A DNA stretch of 64,000 nt from Chelonoidis abingdonii (taxonomy: Eukaryota > Chordata > Testudines > Testudinidae), in the NCBI RefSeq assembly GCF_003597395.2, contig NC_133771.1, positions 53,576,745 through 53,640,744 of the forward strand, written 5' to 3'. Both the position numbers and the translations under genes were made by a program. A model generated the notes under the pieces. The model did not search any database. It was not told where the DNA came from and saw only the letters and a list, made by a program, of their open reading frames with translations. This document shows positions 1 to 12,089 of the stretch, piece by piece (the stretch's first letter is position 1; every line of letters begins with the position of its first letter).

Positions 1-2532
1 TGACCTCACTCCTGATCCTGTTTTTTTCATTCGTTGTCCCACGTAATTATTTGATGTTCTAGCCCTGTGGATCCTCCCCTTAGGCTGGGGGGAGGTCCTT
101 TAGAAGTGGGCGGGCTTTGCCCGCCCACCCCTGGGATGCCAATAGGCTAACATACCTGTTTCTCATTACTTTACTGTAGCCATCTGGCCTTGCCCCATCA
201 CAACCCCTGAAATGCAAACTCTAAGAGTCCACTGTAAGAAGGCACGAAAATAAGTTTTTATTCTGAATGTGTGTGCTGACTTGCAGTGTGTCAATTCATA
301 TCTTATCAGTATATGATGTGATTCAGGAGAACAAGATCTATCACTCTGTTACACCTACAAAATTGCGCAGTCAAAAAAACCCTTGTGAAATAATAGCAGC
401 TATCTATTTTGATCTTATCGGAAAGATTGTAAGGATGTCACTGTTTCTGGTTACTTTCAGAAGGTCATGATGCAGAGGGAAGCATCACAACATAAGCCTA
501 GTTTCGTACAATCAACAGGAAATTGTTTCCTCCTTCCAGCTGATATCTCCTTCATTAATTCATACACAGTAATAAAAAAATGCCTTATTGTTAGGCAAGA
601 GTTAAAAATTCAGTTAGCAGCTGAGGCAGAAACCCACATAACTAAGAAGCAGGAATACCAGAGGCCCAAGGACAATGGCAGCTGTAAACACCCGATAACT
701 TAAATGGTCAGATGTCCACCCAGTAACTCAGCCTCCCAGTCAAAAAGAACAGTACAGACCCTCCACAGCTCTCTGGGTATCTGTGAGCACTCACCCTGCC
801 CCCACCCCTTCGCCTTAAGGGTAGTCATAAATAATTAATGTAATCAAAATGATTTCTATGCATATGTTCTGCTCCTGTCATTATCATGTTAAGTGTATTC
901 TCTCTTTCTGAAACAATGTTTGTCTCTGTAAGTACAAAATAAATGCAAATAAATTAATTAAAAATGTATACAATTGGTCACTGTAACACCATACTTTTAA
1001 AGCTGTTTATCAGTCTTCCTGGTGCCGTGAATAAACCTCTTCATTATTGTCTGTGCTGCCTAATTCTTGGGGAAAAGAATCTCCTTGCTTCACATTTTAT
1101 ACAGAATAAATAAACAGCAGCTACTATAAACTGTTTTTGATTGTTTCACCATATCCTTTTATGTTGCATCATATCAGAGATCAGAGCAATATAAAATGAC
1201 AATGAAACATATGTTGAGGATCTGAAAACAGGCAAAAAACTTCAGCTGATGAGAAAGCTCCACTGAGAAAAGCGCAGTTTTCTCCTGTAAAGGAGCAGTC
1301 TGTCTATGGTACTTTGATACTTTATAAAATAAATGCAACAAGAGCAATAAATATTTGAGATTTCTTGCCCAATGGGGAGGAAAAATCACACTGAAAACCT
1401 TACATATATATTGGCCTTTCCAGAAAAGGCATTAAATGCTAATAGTGATGTCTGATTTTTAGCGATTGTTGATCTATACAATTAGTTTTATGGAAAAGAA
1501 CAGTATTTCTATATCTTTGCTTAAAGATTCGAAATCAGGTAGAATCAGAGAAAAACAGTATTGCTAGTATGTGTGAATGAAACAGCTGGCTTTAGCTGTT
1601 AGGTCAGTGATAACTCCCAAATATGTGCAGGGGAGGGTAGAAAATAATAGGAATACATTAGTTACCTGGAAGGAAAACACATATTATACCTCAAATGCTT
1701 CCGCTTTAGACAGAAAACAGAACAATTCACATAAGAACATCACCTGGGTCTGATTCTCTTCTACTTCACATCTAAACAAGTCAGGGTAACTATTTAAAAC
1801 AATGGAGTTATACAAATATAAAAACACAGGGAGATCAGAATCTGGGCCACACTTCTTCTAAAAGAAAGGTAAATCAGTAAATAGAGGGTTTTTTTCTTGA
1901 CAGCTTTCCTTAAATTGATCAGTTCTAAAAGTATGATTACATGAAGATAGCAGGCCAGTTTATGCTTTGACTTACATATTTCAGAACATATAGCTGCATA
2001 TGAAGAGTCATGTCTCCATCTGATAGTTTTCTTTGTTGCTACATATATCTGAATTGCCTCATCTCTGCCTGTTTGAATCACATAATTACAGAGCTGTGTT
2101 TTCTGTACACAGAATTGTGCTCACTATATGAAGTCTTTTTATCTTTCACAGACTTTCTTTTGTGTCCACTAAAAGATTTGTGATCTTGCCTAGTGAAAAC
2201 AAAGACAATCTAATAAAGGGAAATAGCTCATAGCTCATTTCATTGCAAAAACAACTCCCCTTTCTACTAGCACTCCCAAATAACATTATTTGAAAATAAG
2301 GAATGCAATACATATTATTTTTGTGTGTTACACACAAGGTTACTTGTATTTGATTTACTACACATTAATTTTGAAATTCTTAATATTCTTTAGAATTAAA
2401 AGCTCTTGAGTTTCAAATTAACATTGATAACACATTGGATATTGCTACTCAAAATCAGTAATAAATAATAATAATAATAATACTTAATACTGCCGTCTTT
2501 GCTTGCATTTCCCCTTACTTTCCCTCTTGATC
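1..2532. other. Non-coding, probably intronic; no gene seen
   Basis: AT-rich sequence with no recognisable coding exon on either strand. It contains the 107-127 hairpin and an (AAT)n microsatellite near 2463-2482. Short open frames here show no known domain. Confidence 0.5.
107..127. repeat. Perfect GC-rich hairpin
   Basis: A 9-bp inverted repeat (TGGGCGGGC / GCCCGCCCA) separated by TTT, in otherwise AT-rich DNA. No transposon ends are recognised around it. It may be part of an old repeat; no function is inferred. Confidence 0.6.
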
Positions 2533-2540
2533 CCTTATTT

Positions 2541-3336
2541 CAGGAGTGGGCTTACTGTGGCCTGCAGGCTGAATCCAGCTTGTCAGGGCTTAAGATCTAG
2601 CCCATGGGATTGCCCCCTGTGGCACCACGGGCCCTGTGCCACTCTCAGAAGCGGCCGAAAGCACATCTCTGCAGCCCCCTGGCAGGGGGACAGAGAGCTT
2701 CGTGCATTGCTCTTGCCTCCAGGCCCTGGCCCCCGCAGCTCCCCTTGGCCAGGAACAGGAAATCATGGCCAATGGAAGCTTTGGGGGAGGTACCTGGAGG
2801 CGTAACAAGGGCAGCGCATATAGAGCCCTCCGCCCCCACTACCACAGGGGCCACAGCACTTCCTGGAGTGGTGCAGGGCAAGGGCAAGGGCCACGGCACT
2901 TTAGGTAAGCGGTGCCGGGCCAGAGCCCAAACCCCTCCTGCACCCCGCCCCCCAACTCCCTACCCTAAGACCCCGGCCTGCACCTCGCACTCCTCCTGCA
3001 CCCAAACTCCCTTCCTTGGCCCCCTCATACACCCTGCACACCTTCTGCACCCCAACTCCCTGCCCTGAGCCCCCTCGTGCACCCTGCACCCCAACCCCCT
3101 ACCCTGAGCCTCCTGCTGCACCCCACACCCCTCCACAACCCCAGCTCCCTACCCTGAGCCCCCTCATACACCCTGCACCCCTCTCTGCCCCAATCCCTTG
3201 CCCTGAGCCCCTTCCTGCACACCGCACCCCCTCCCACACCCCGCACTCCTTTCCACTCCCCAACCCCCTGTCCCAGCCCTGCATACAATTTCCTCACTCA
3301 GAGGTGGCCCTCAGCCAAAAAGTTTGCCCACCCCTG
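2541..3336. mobile_element. Complete non-autonomous hAT element with 8-bp target duplication
   Basis: The ends are inverted: CAGGAGTGGGC at the left and GCCCACCCCTG at the right. They are flanked by identical 8-bp direct repeats CCTTATTT (2533-2540 and 3337-3344), the hallmark of hAT transposition. The interior is GC-rich and has no transposase. Its right half, about 2935-3290, is an imperfect minisatellite built on a C-rich unit of the CACCCC..CCCTGAGCC type. Open frames through this tract are composition artefacts. Confidence 0.85.
2935..3290. repeat. Imperfect C-rich minisatellite inside the hAT
   Basis: Repeating 20-30 bp units rich in CACCCC, CCCTGAGCCCC and TGCACCCC, with variable spacing. 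It is confined to the interior of the 2541-3336 element, so it expanded within the transposon. Confidence 0.6.
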
Positions 3337-3344
3337 CCTTATTT

Positions 3345-4085
3345 CATAGCAATATTTTCAATATATTATTCCAAAAGTTTTCCCCCGCTTTCCCCATTCC
3401 CACTCTTGACTTTATGGCGTCTTCTGTGCTGTTAACTATGTCTTGAATATTATCCCAGTCTTCAAGCCTCCTTTGCCCTCTCTCTGTCCTCTCTTTGCTC
3501 TTTTGAAATCACTCCTTCCAGGCAGTCATCCTTCCTTTCTTTCTTCTCACAATCAGTAATCTCTTCATCTTCTTACCCATAAAATATTCTTCTTAGGTTG
3601 TAAGCAATTTGGGACAGGAATCATGTCTTCCCGAAGTATGTGAAATGTCACATAAATTAACAGCAGAACATAAAGTACATAAATCCAACATATTAGTAAT
3701 AAGTTATTTTCAATAATATATCTAGAAATGGTTAAAAAGGGAAGTTTATTTCCCAAATAAAGAAAAAAAGTTTTGTTTTGTTAAAAATACTTCATGAATT
3801 TTGGGGGACTGTTCAGTGGAAATCTTTTAAAAGACTTCCCCCCTCCAATTTTCCAAGTATGTTTTTTGTTTGGGTAGGAGAAAAATACTTTTACTCTTCT
3901 CCCTAAACTCCCCTTTTTCCAGTGGAAAAAAGAGGAAAAAAGTTTTGCTTCCCGCAATAATTATTTCTTTCAAAAAAAGAAAAATGTTTAATTTCTTTTT
4001 TAAAACCAACACAAAGAATTTTAACTTAAGTGAATATATTTTGTGAACATTTTCATTTTATTAAAGGCACTTCCATGGAAAAATA
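3345..4085. other. Non-coding, no feature recognised
   Basis: T-rich stretch between two transposons. No exon, RNA gene or transposon termini recognised. Confidence 0.4.
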
Positions 4086-4630
4086 CATGAAAGCTGTGTT
4101 ATCCGGCCCTGTACCAACCAGAAACCTCTACAAACCAGCATTTCTAATCTTTGTACAAAGCCCAGTTTATAGTTTGGTTGGTGCAGGCAGGTTCCTAACC
4201 TAGCTCCGCGCGGCTCCACGGAAGCAGCAACCTGTCCTGGCTACTCCTAGGCACCTAGGTAGTTCCCAGCCAATGGGAGCTATGGACCTAGCACTCCAGG
4301 TGGGGCAGTGTGTGGGCAGCATGAATAGCCTCCTACCATGCCTCTGACTAGGAGCAGCGAGGACAGATCGCCGCTTGCAGGCAGCTGCCCAAGGTGAGCA
4401 CCCCCCAGATCCAGCACCCCAAACACTCTCCCCATGCTCCAACCCCCTACTCCAAGCCCCCTCCTATACCTTAACTCCCTCCCAAAGTCTGCACCTTCTC
4501 CCACACCCCAACCCCCAGCCCCACACTCCCTCCTGCCACCCACCCACTCTTCCTCTTAGTTAACTGGCATTTTTCACTTTCCAGCACAGTCCCCATTCAC
4601 CCTTCATACCAGATAAACCAGCTTTTACTG
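4086..4630. mobile_element. pogo/Tigger-like MITE
   Basis: The left end (GAAAGCTGTGTTATCCGG) and the reverse complement of the right end (CAGTAAAAGCTGGTTTATCTGG) form imperfect terminal inverted repeats of Tigger type. A TA sits just left of the element; the right-hand TA is not preserved. The interior is GC-rich and non-coding. Family assignment is by terminus resemblance. Confidence 0.6.
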
Positions 4631-4769
4631 TTTGTGAAAAATGTGACTAGCTATATCTTTTTTTGGTTTAAATTGGACTTAATGCTGCTGTGTTGGAGTC
4701 AGGATCCACTGACTACACACCTATTATTAAGTTTTTATTCTTCCATTGACATATCAGTATGAAATAATG

Positions 4770-4955
4770 TAACACTGACAGATCCTGGTCATCAGCAGGC
4801 AGATTCGAACCTAGAACCTCTGGAGTTAAATACATGAGCCTCTGCTGCATGAGCTAAAAACTACACGGTCCTGTACTAAAGCTGTAGTGGACTCATTTAT
4901 CTCTAGCTGGGCTAGTTGCCACTAGACAGGGAACAGGGTGCCACACCAAGAAGGC
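4770..4955 (-). mobile_element. tRNA-derived SINE
   Basis: On the minus strand there is a pol III A-box-like block (TAGCTCATGCAGCAGAGGCTC, about 4836-4856), then a B box matching GGTTCGAATC (about 4802-4812), then CTGTCAGTGTTA at the 3' side. The layout resembles a tRNA-Lys head. A second, more decayed copy is at about 51262-51442 on the plus strand. Outer boundaries are approximate. Confidence 0.6.
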
Positions 4956-5124
4956 ATGGTTACAGTAGTATTCATACTATTTTGTTATCAGAGCTCTATG
5001 TCCAGTTTTTAATAGGATAGATTACAATTTGACAAATTACATCTCACTTTAAGTATGAAAAGAGCATATTCAAGCAAAAAGTATGGTTTGTGAAGTGTTA
5101 TATCCAATTTATTTCTAATGTATC

Positions 5125-6808
5125 CGTGACGGGGCAGATTGGCCCCACACTGGTACAGAGGGGGTTAATCCTTCCCTCATAGCAAAGGAAGCCCCGCCCC
5201 TGAGGCTCTGCTGCGAATGCTTCTCTTGGAAGTCAGGTATAAAAGCCTGCAGAGTTGCTCAGTCACAACTGACTGCTGAGGAGGAAGGACACTTGGAAGG
5301 GGCTCCAATCCAGGAGCCATTACAGCCCTTACCTATGAGAGCTGAAGAGACAGAAATCTGGACCAAAGGCCTGCCACTACCAGAACCCCAGGGAGTATCT
5401 GGTGCTGAGGAGCCTGGAGACCCTGATACCATATGGATTACTGCTGCAGGAGAGCCAGTAGGAAGTGACTCAGGAAGGGTGAGGGAATGGTACCTCCCAC
5501 CTTTATGAGTGTTTCAGTAGGATTCCCTGCTGACCCTGTGGCTGACCATTCTGCCACTGTCAGGGTCCTGGGTCGGGGTCCAGTGGAGTTGAGGGGGGCC
5601 AGTTCCCCATACTGGCGGCTGCCACCCCCTTGTGATGGCCCCTGGGCACCAGCCACCAGGCCCCCTGTTTTCCCTCCAAAGGTAGCTATCCCACTAGAGG
5701 AGGCGAACTAGGTGGACTCTGGAAATTGGGTCACACTGCCCTAGTGGACATTGAATGGACTCTGGCCACTAGGCTGCATTACCCCACTCAGGAACAGGCA
5801 ATATATGGACCCTGGCTATTGGGCCACACTGTGCTGACTACCTAGGGGGGAGGTGTCATAAATAGATAGCTAAGGGTTAATATTTCTTTTACCTGTAAAG
5901 GGTTAACAAAGGGAACCAAACACCTGAGCAGAGGACCAATCAGGAAACCGGATTTTTCAAAGTAAGGGTGGGAACTTCTGCTGTGTTTTGGCTTTGTTCT
6001 TCTCTCTTTGTTTCTTTCAGCTATGAGAGAACAGCTTTTCTTTCTATCTCCAAGCTTCTTTCTAACCTGCTGTTACCAAGTTGTGAGTACAAAAGGAAAA
6101 GCAATCGGTTGATACTGTAGTTTGTATTTACATGTGTGTAGCTTGCTGGAATGGTTTAAATTGGATATCTTTTGAATCAGACTGTTTATTCCTATTTTCT
6201 TATAAGCAATAGCCCTGTATTTGAATCTTGAATGCAGAGTTTAGATTATATGTATTTTCTTTCTTTTTATATAAAGTTTTCTTTTTAAAACCTGGTTGAG
6301 GTTTTTTTCTCTGGTTAAAGCTACAGGACAAAGGGAGGGGGAACATCTCTTTGTGTTAGCTTGACTAGGTTTGAATGCATAGCCTCAGGGAAAAGTAAAT
6401 TGCCCTCTCTGGTTTGTATTCAAGGAGTTTAAGTACAGTAACGCCCAGGCTAACCCAGGGAGGGAGAGCTGGGGATGAGATAAAGAGGAGACAAGGGAAG
6501 GAGCTTGTTTTCCCTTTGGTGGGAGACTCAGGGTTTCTGGGTCTTGAGGGTCCCCCAGGAACAGTTTTGGGGAGACCTGGGAGCTATCAGGAGCTCTGAA
6601 TCCTGATTGGTGGCAGCGATATCAGATCCAAGCTGGTAATAAGCTTGGGGGAGGTTCATGCTAAGCCCCCAGATTTTGGACGCTAAGGTCCAGATTTGGG
6701 ACAGAGGCTTATTACAGGAGGGTTAGAAAACTGACATAGGCATAGAGAGGTGGGGTTACCTCCCACCACCCTGACTTAAGGGGTTGATGAGGTACAAAGC
6801 CCACCACA
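5125..6808 (+). mobile_element. Outer LTR (solo), interrupted by a younger LTR
   Basis: The element begins (C/T)GTGACGGGG and ends CCACCACA, with flanking direct repeats GTATC at 5120-5124 and 6809-6813. This fits a TG...CA LTR whose first T has mutated to C. A TATAAAA box lies at 5238-5244. Its sequence is broken after CCTAGGGGGGAGG by the solo LTR at 5854-6716 and resumes with GGAGGGTTAGAAAAC. Without the insertion the element is about 816 bp. A 71-codon open frame starting at 5293 lies inside it and has no recognised domain. Confidence 0.65.
5854..6716 (+). mobile_element. Solo LTR copy 1, nested in another LTR
   Basis: An 863-bp TG...CA element (TGTCATAAATAGATAG ... GGCTTATTACA) flanked by 5-bp duplications GGAGG (5849-5853 and 6717-6721). 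It contains TATATAAAG at 6268-6276. It shares end-to-end similarity with the inverted copy at 13810-14751 and lower similarity with 41410-42264. No gag, pol or env sequence accompanies it, so it is a solo LTR left by LTR-LTR recombination. The 5-bp duplication suits an ERV-type LTR; the exact family is not known to me. Confidence 0.85.
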
Positions 6809-6813
6809 GTATC

Positions 6814-7829
6814 CTAACTATATCTAAAGGGTGATACCTTCCCACTGGAGAACTAACCAGTTTATTTGATATGTCAAACAATATTGTTTATGTTTACATG
6901 TAAAGGTAAAGGCATACATCATCTTATGAATGAATATATACAAGTTATACTTCTGGAGTAAATTTCACAAAACATTTTAATGGTATTCTTGTCTTATTGC
7001 TGTAGTTTAAAAAAACTCTCAAGAGATACAGGAGGCAAAGGCACAGATTCTCAAACTCAATCTGTGATCAAACTGAGTGGTTTAATACCTAACTCACCTT
7101 TTTATATATATTTTAAAGACTGAAGCAGAGAACTGTAACATTATAATCCCCCCAAATATATTGCTTAAATTAAAAAGAAAGCACCATCACTCAGTTATGA
7201 GGTTTTTTGTTTCTTTGTTTGTTTCTGTTGCTTTGACATTTCCAGCTTTCATTTTTATAAGCAGGGAATTTGTTGTAATTCCATATTGCCTGGATGATTG
7301 AAATAAGTATGTGAATAAAAACTTCATACACTTGGGGAGAATTATCTTAATACAGAATGAGGTAGATTGTTCAAAAAGATAAATATAGACTCCACAAAAA
7401 CACAAAAAGAGTTTATTCTGACCATCCATCTCTCTATTATCAAATTTACCCTCATTCCCGTGATCCTAGACTATTACTATTTTAAACTGCCTTTATAGAG
7501 CTGTATGAATTTTCAAGTGTGCCATGAATTCAGTTTATGAACCATACAGTACTAAACAGCTATAATAAATGCTGGGAGAACCTACTTTAACAGATGAACA
7601 TTCCTGAAAGCAAACATTATGAGATTTGGTTAAAAAGAGGTTATCAGGAATAAACGAGTTGAAATATCAGCAGCTAGTTTTCAAAAAAAAAATGGAAAAT
7701 TACTAATGGCACTGTGTAGAACTAAAACTTTCATTTATTTTAGTGTGAACACAGAGTACATAAATGTACTGTACACATAATTGAACAAAAACAAAATATT
7801 AAAACAGAATGAATGCTATTAATATATTA
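6814..7829. other. Non-coding, no feature recognised
   Basis: AT-rich DNA without transposon ends, exons or RNA genes that I can recognise. Confidence 0.4.
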
Positions 7830-9545
7830 CAGGGTTTCTTATTTTTCCTCTCTCAGATGCAGCTGTAATGAACATGTTTGTCAAGAATATCTGTTGCTTT
7901 GAATACCAATCTAGCAAAACTGGGTACTTTAAAAGAGACAATTTCACAAAGCAGAAAAAAATTATAAGCCAAATCAGCTGGGAGAAAGAATTTAAAGTGA
8001 ACAATGTGAATGAAAATTGGGAACTGCTTAAAAACAATTTACTAGCTGCTCAAAAAGCAACAATTCCACAATTGAATTAAAAGGCTATACTGGTTAAAAA
8101 AAACAATCTGGCTTGGAGGACGGATTGATAGATATGGATGGATAGATATATAAAACAAATGAAAAAAATGTGAAGTATATTGAAATGAATATAAATTAGA
8201 AGCTAGGAATTGTAGAAAATTAGCAAGGGAGCAAAATAACACAAGGAGAAATATATGGCCTAAAGAATTAAAACAATAAGATGTAGTTTTTAAAGTATAT
8301 TAGGATCAAAAGCAATCCAAATTATATTATTGGTCCATTACTAGACTGAAATGGTAGAACTGTCAATAATAATGTGGAGGAGTCAGAAATATTTATTCAA
8401 TATGTCTGTTCTGTATTTGGAAAGAAGCCAGATGATAATCTTATCAAAGGATGATGAAATTCTTTCCATTCCAATCATTACTCAGGAGGATATTAAACAA
8501 TGGCTAATAAAGTTAGACATTTTAAAATTAGCAGGTTGTGATTATTAGAATTCAAAATTTTAAAAGAGTTAGCCAGCATGCTAGACTGTTCATGTTGATT
8601 TTCAATACCGCTTGGAACAACAGGGGACTAGAAGAAAGTTAGTGTTTTTTCAGTATTTGTGAAAGGTTAAAGGGATGACTTCTGTAATTATATAAGCCTG
8701 CTATCCTGACATGGATCCCTAGCAATACAAGTTGATACAAGGTAATATATTTAATGCTAATTGACATGGTTTTATAGAAGATAGATTTTTGTCAAGCTAA
8801 CAAGTTCTTTTTTACAAGATTCTAATTTTTGGTAGGTAAAGATAATAGCATTGATGTAATATACTTAAACCTCAAAAAGGCATTTCACTTCATACTGTAC
8901 AATATTTTGATAAACAAACTAGAAAAATATAGAATCAACATGGCATATATTCAGTGGATTAAAAAATAGATATTTTATAGGTGTGAAAATTTAATTGTAA
9001 ATGTGGAATCATTAACATATAGGTATATTTCTAGTGGTGTCTTACAGATATCTAGTCTTGGTCCTATGCTATTTAACATTTTTATCAATCATCTGGAAGG
9101 GGAAAAAATCATTACTGATAAGTTAGAACATGATGCAAATATTGAGAGACTGGTAAATCATGAAAATGATAGATCCCTGATACAGAACAATCTGTATTAC
9201 TGTACTGTACAGTAAACTGGACAAAAGCCAACACTGTGTGTTTCAGTATGGCCAAATGTAAGGTTGTATGTCTAGGAACAAAGACTGCAGCCCGTACTTA
9301 TTATAATGGTATCCTGGGAAGCAGTGACTCTAAAAAAGATTTGGGGGTGATGACAATGGAGTAATTAACCACTTGAATGATTTACAAGAATTCTCCATCA
9401 CTGGAAATTTTTAAATCAAGGTTAGATTTATTTTCTAAAAGATATGCTAGTTCAAGCAAGAATTAATCCATGGAAGTCCTACAGCCTGTATTTCATAGGA
9501 GATCAGACTATATGATCACAATGGACCATTGTCAGTGTGCTTCAG
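7830..9545 (+). mobile_element. Old, degenerate CR1-type LINE
   Basis: An open frame at 7868-8080 resembles the end of the CR1 endonuclease domain (NENWELLKNNLLAAQKATIP). Around 9054-9200 a reverse transcriptase remnant reads GPMLFNIFINHLE. The 3' part (about 9460-9530) carries the CR1-type phrase GGAAGTCCTACAGCCTG and GATCAGACTATATGATCAC. Many stops and indels show it is long dead. Confidence 0.65.
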
Positions 9546-10300
9546 TGGGTCACAGCTGAGAATACCAACTTCAAGACAAACTGGTAAGAAATAGGGCAGA
9601 CTTACCCTGTAACTGATGGTTATTCTATTGTAAAATACACCAACCTTATAATGAAAGCAAACTTCTGTCTCACCACCCTGGCTAACAGGAAGTCAACAAT
9701 GCAGTCTCCTTAGGCATTCCAAGACTTCTTTCACGACCCAGACACTAGACTTAATGATGAGTGTTTACTGAAAACCAGTTTAATCAAAGTGTTCTTCTGA
9801 TCTCAAAAGATTAGTCACATACCGAGGTCCATGTATAATTCAGATTTTACTCAATAATTACACTGTTGCCAGTCTTTAGTATCCAATATCTAAAGGTTTA
9901 TTTGTAAGAGAAAAGAATCAATCATTGCAAAGTTTTTGGCTCGTGTTTGGAGCAGTGATGTTATAGACTGCTAGATTGTACAGTCTCTGGTAACTTCCAA
10001 AAGATTGGAAAGTCCTCAATTCATAGACAATAAGCTCTGTTTAGTGTAAATCCATAGTCCAGAGATTAGAGCAGGAAAGAGGGAAAATGGAGATGCTTCC
10101 AGTGTCCTTTATATTTCTCCCATGTGGAGGGAATCCTCTCTGTAATAGTTTGTGGAAAATTACAAGCACAAGATGGAGTCCAGGGTCACATGAGCAAGCC
10201 ACATACCCTTACATGCTTTGATGATTCACAGGAGTAGTCATTACCCATATTCTGGGTCGTGCATTCACAGGAAGGCTCACCAGGTGGGGAAAGCTTCTTC
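9546..10300 (-). mobile_element. Probable LTR fragment
   Basis: This block resembles a repeat I associate with turtle genomes. Read on the minus strand it has an AATATAAAGG TATA-like box near 10107-10116 and an AATAAA polyadenylation signal near 9897-9902, in promoter-then-signal order. Precise ends and target duplications were not found, so class and limits are tentative. Confidence 0.35.
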
Positions 10301-11640
10301 TATGGCCCACTGAAAGAGTTAAGAGTTTAATGGGCCACCAATTTGAATGGAGGAAGTCGCCAAGGATTCTGAAAAGGCTATTGCTGCATTTGATAAGGTA
10401 CTAGAGCTCAGGCCCACAGCAACCTATTGGTTATAGTAAGGATCATGGCACTGAGATCTCATTCTGCACACTGATGAACTGGGATCTTGCAACCTTCTGG
10501 CAATAACCTTTATAGTTTGTCAGCTCTTGGAATGCTGGAATGAGCCTCTATTAAACCTAGCCGACAGTCAACAATAACAATGGACCCAGAGCCTCCAGAC
10601 ACCATTTTTCAACTGGCTTAGAGTTCAGAGAAGGTACAGAATAAACTAGAAACACCTACAAAAGCCATTAGGAAGGCTACTGATGGCATGATTTATACAG
10701 TTTGCTTAGCCAATGGAGAGTCAGGGCTGCTCAGTAGGAAGGGAAAGCTTGACTCAAAGGCTAAGGGACTAGTTTTAATTTCACTTTTGAGTTGAGTCTG
10801 GAGCTGAAGGAGAAGCAGAGTAGCTTATGGAATCTCTTTTTAGCTCCTAGTTCCCACAAAGGGAGACTCTGAACAGCTGTGGAATCTAGTGTGTGTTCAG
10901 ATACTCTCAGCACTGCAGAGGCCAGCAGCCAGGGAGGCAGAGAACCAGTGGTAGCTATCAAAAGCCAACTGAGACTCCCCACGTGACTCCACACCAAGGA
11001 GCCAGAAGAGGACCATGCCCCACCCAGGGTGGAGATTCAGTAATTTGACCTTTCCCTTCTTTCTTTTAATGTACCAATGTTAACAGCACTGTAACAGTCA
11101 TCTCATGAATCATCCCCCAATATACCACCAGCACAGGAAGATGCCAGGGCGTAGCTATTTAAACGTATTTGTGTGAAATTAATATACTCTGTGGATGTTT
11201 GTTTTTCCCAAAACTGCTGCTTTAAATTATTATCCTTTCATGCACATGAACTTAGTCTTTCAGACTTTTAAACCAGGTAGATTTTTTGTACTCATAGCTG
11301 TATTTTGTGAGTGCACACAACAAAAATACTGTATAGCAAAACAAGGCATGACATTTTGGTTTATCCACCATGAAAAAAAAGAAATAAAATATGGCCATAA
11401 GCTTTGCAATTTACAAGGTAAAATCAACCTGAAATGTCAAAATATAACAATTCCATCTTAATGGAAAGTCCACAGTGATACAAAAGCTGCTGACAAAACT
11501 GTGACATTCTAAATCCTGAAAAGCTAAAAGGGCACTAGTGCTAGGTTAAAAAAAAAGTTTTATATTATACAGAAATACCTGTATTGAAAAAAATGCACCA
11601 CCAGCAATACTGAAATATCAACACAGCTAGAATATGTCAT
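10301..11640. other. Non-coding, no feature recognised
   Basis: No exon or identifiable repeat. Short open frames such as 11195-11461 show no domain. Confidence 0.35.
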
Positions 11641-11644
11641 AAAA

Positions 11645-11870
11645 CAATGAGTTTCAAACTTTTTTTCATTTTCAGACCCCTAAAAGTTTTGAATCCCAGT
11701 GCAGACCACTTTGGAAATCTTAGACATAGTCTGTTGCCCCCCAGAGGGTCTGGGGATCACAGGTTAAAAACACTGTTCTATGGTAATGACAACCTTTCAT
11801 GGACCCCTTAGACATAGTCTGCAGATCCCCAGGGATCCACGAACCAGAGGCTGAAGACCACTGTCATAAG
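11645..11870. mobile_element. hAT-like MITE remnants
   Basis: GAGTTTCAAACTTTTT at the left and GGTTAAAAACACTG, then GGCTGAAGACCACTG, at the right are decayed forms of the CAGTGGTTCTCAAACTT-type hAT terminus. Two overlapping fragments may be present (a break near 11785). Confidence 0.4.
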
Positions 11871-12089
11871 AGCACTGCTCCACAGGAGACAATTTCTCCT
11901 GCAGTTCCCCATGGAGGTGGTCAGTCACACAATATTGAGCACTCAAAGAGACTTCAATGGGATTTGGATTATGACTACAGTCCCATTCCCCACTGTTTAC
12001 TCACAGAAGAATCAGACACAAATGACACATTTTTTAAAAAAAGATAAAGTTACATTCCTTGAGTTATAAATGCCTATATAGATACTTCA

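Noticed and set aside
2503..3435. Overlapping proline- or glycine-rich open frames on both strands
   Set aside because: They are translations of a C-rich minisatellite within a non-autonomous hAT.
5293..5508. 71-codon frame as a small gene downstream of a TATA box
   Set aside because: It lies wholly inside an LTR with flanking duplications and has no recognised domain.
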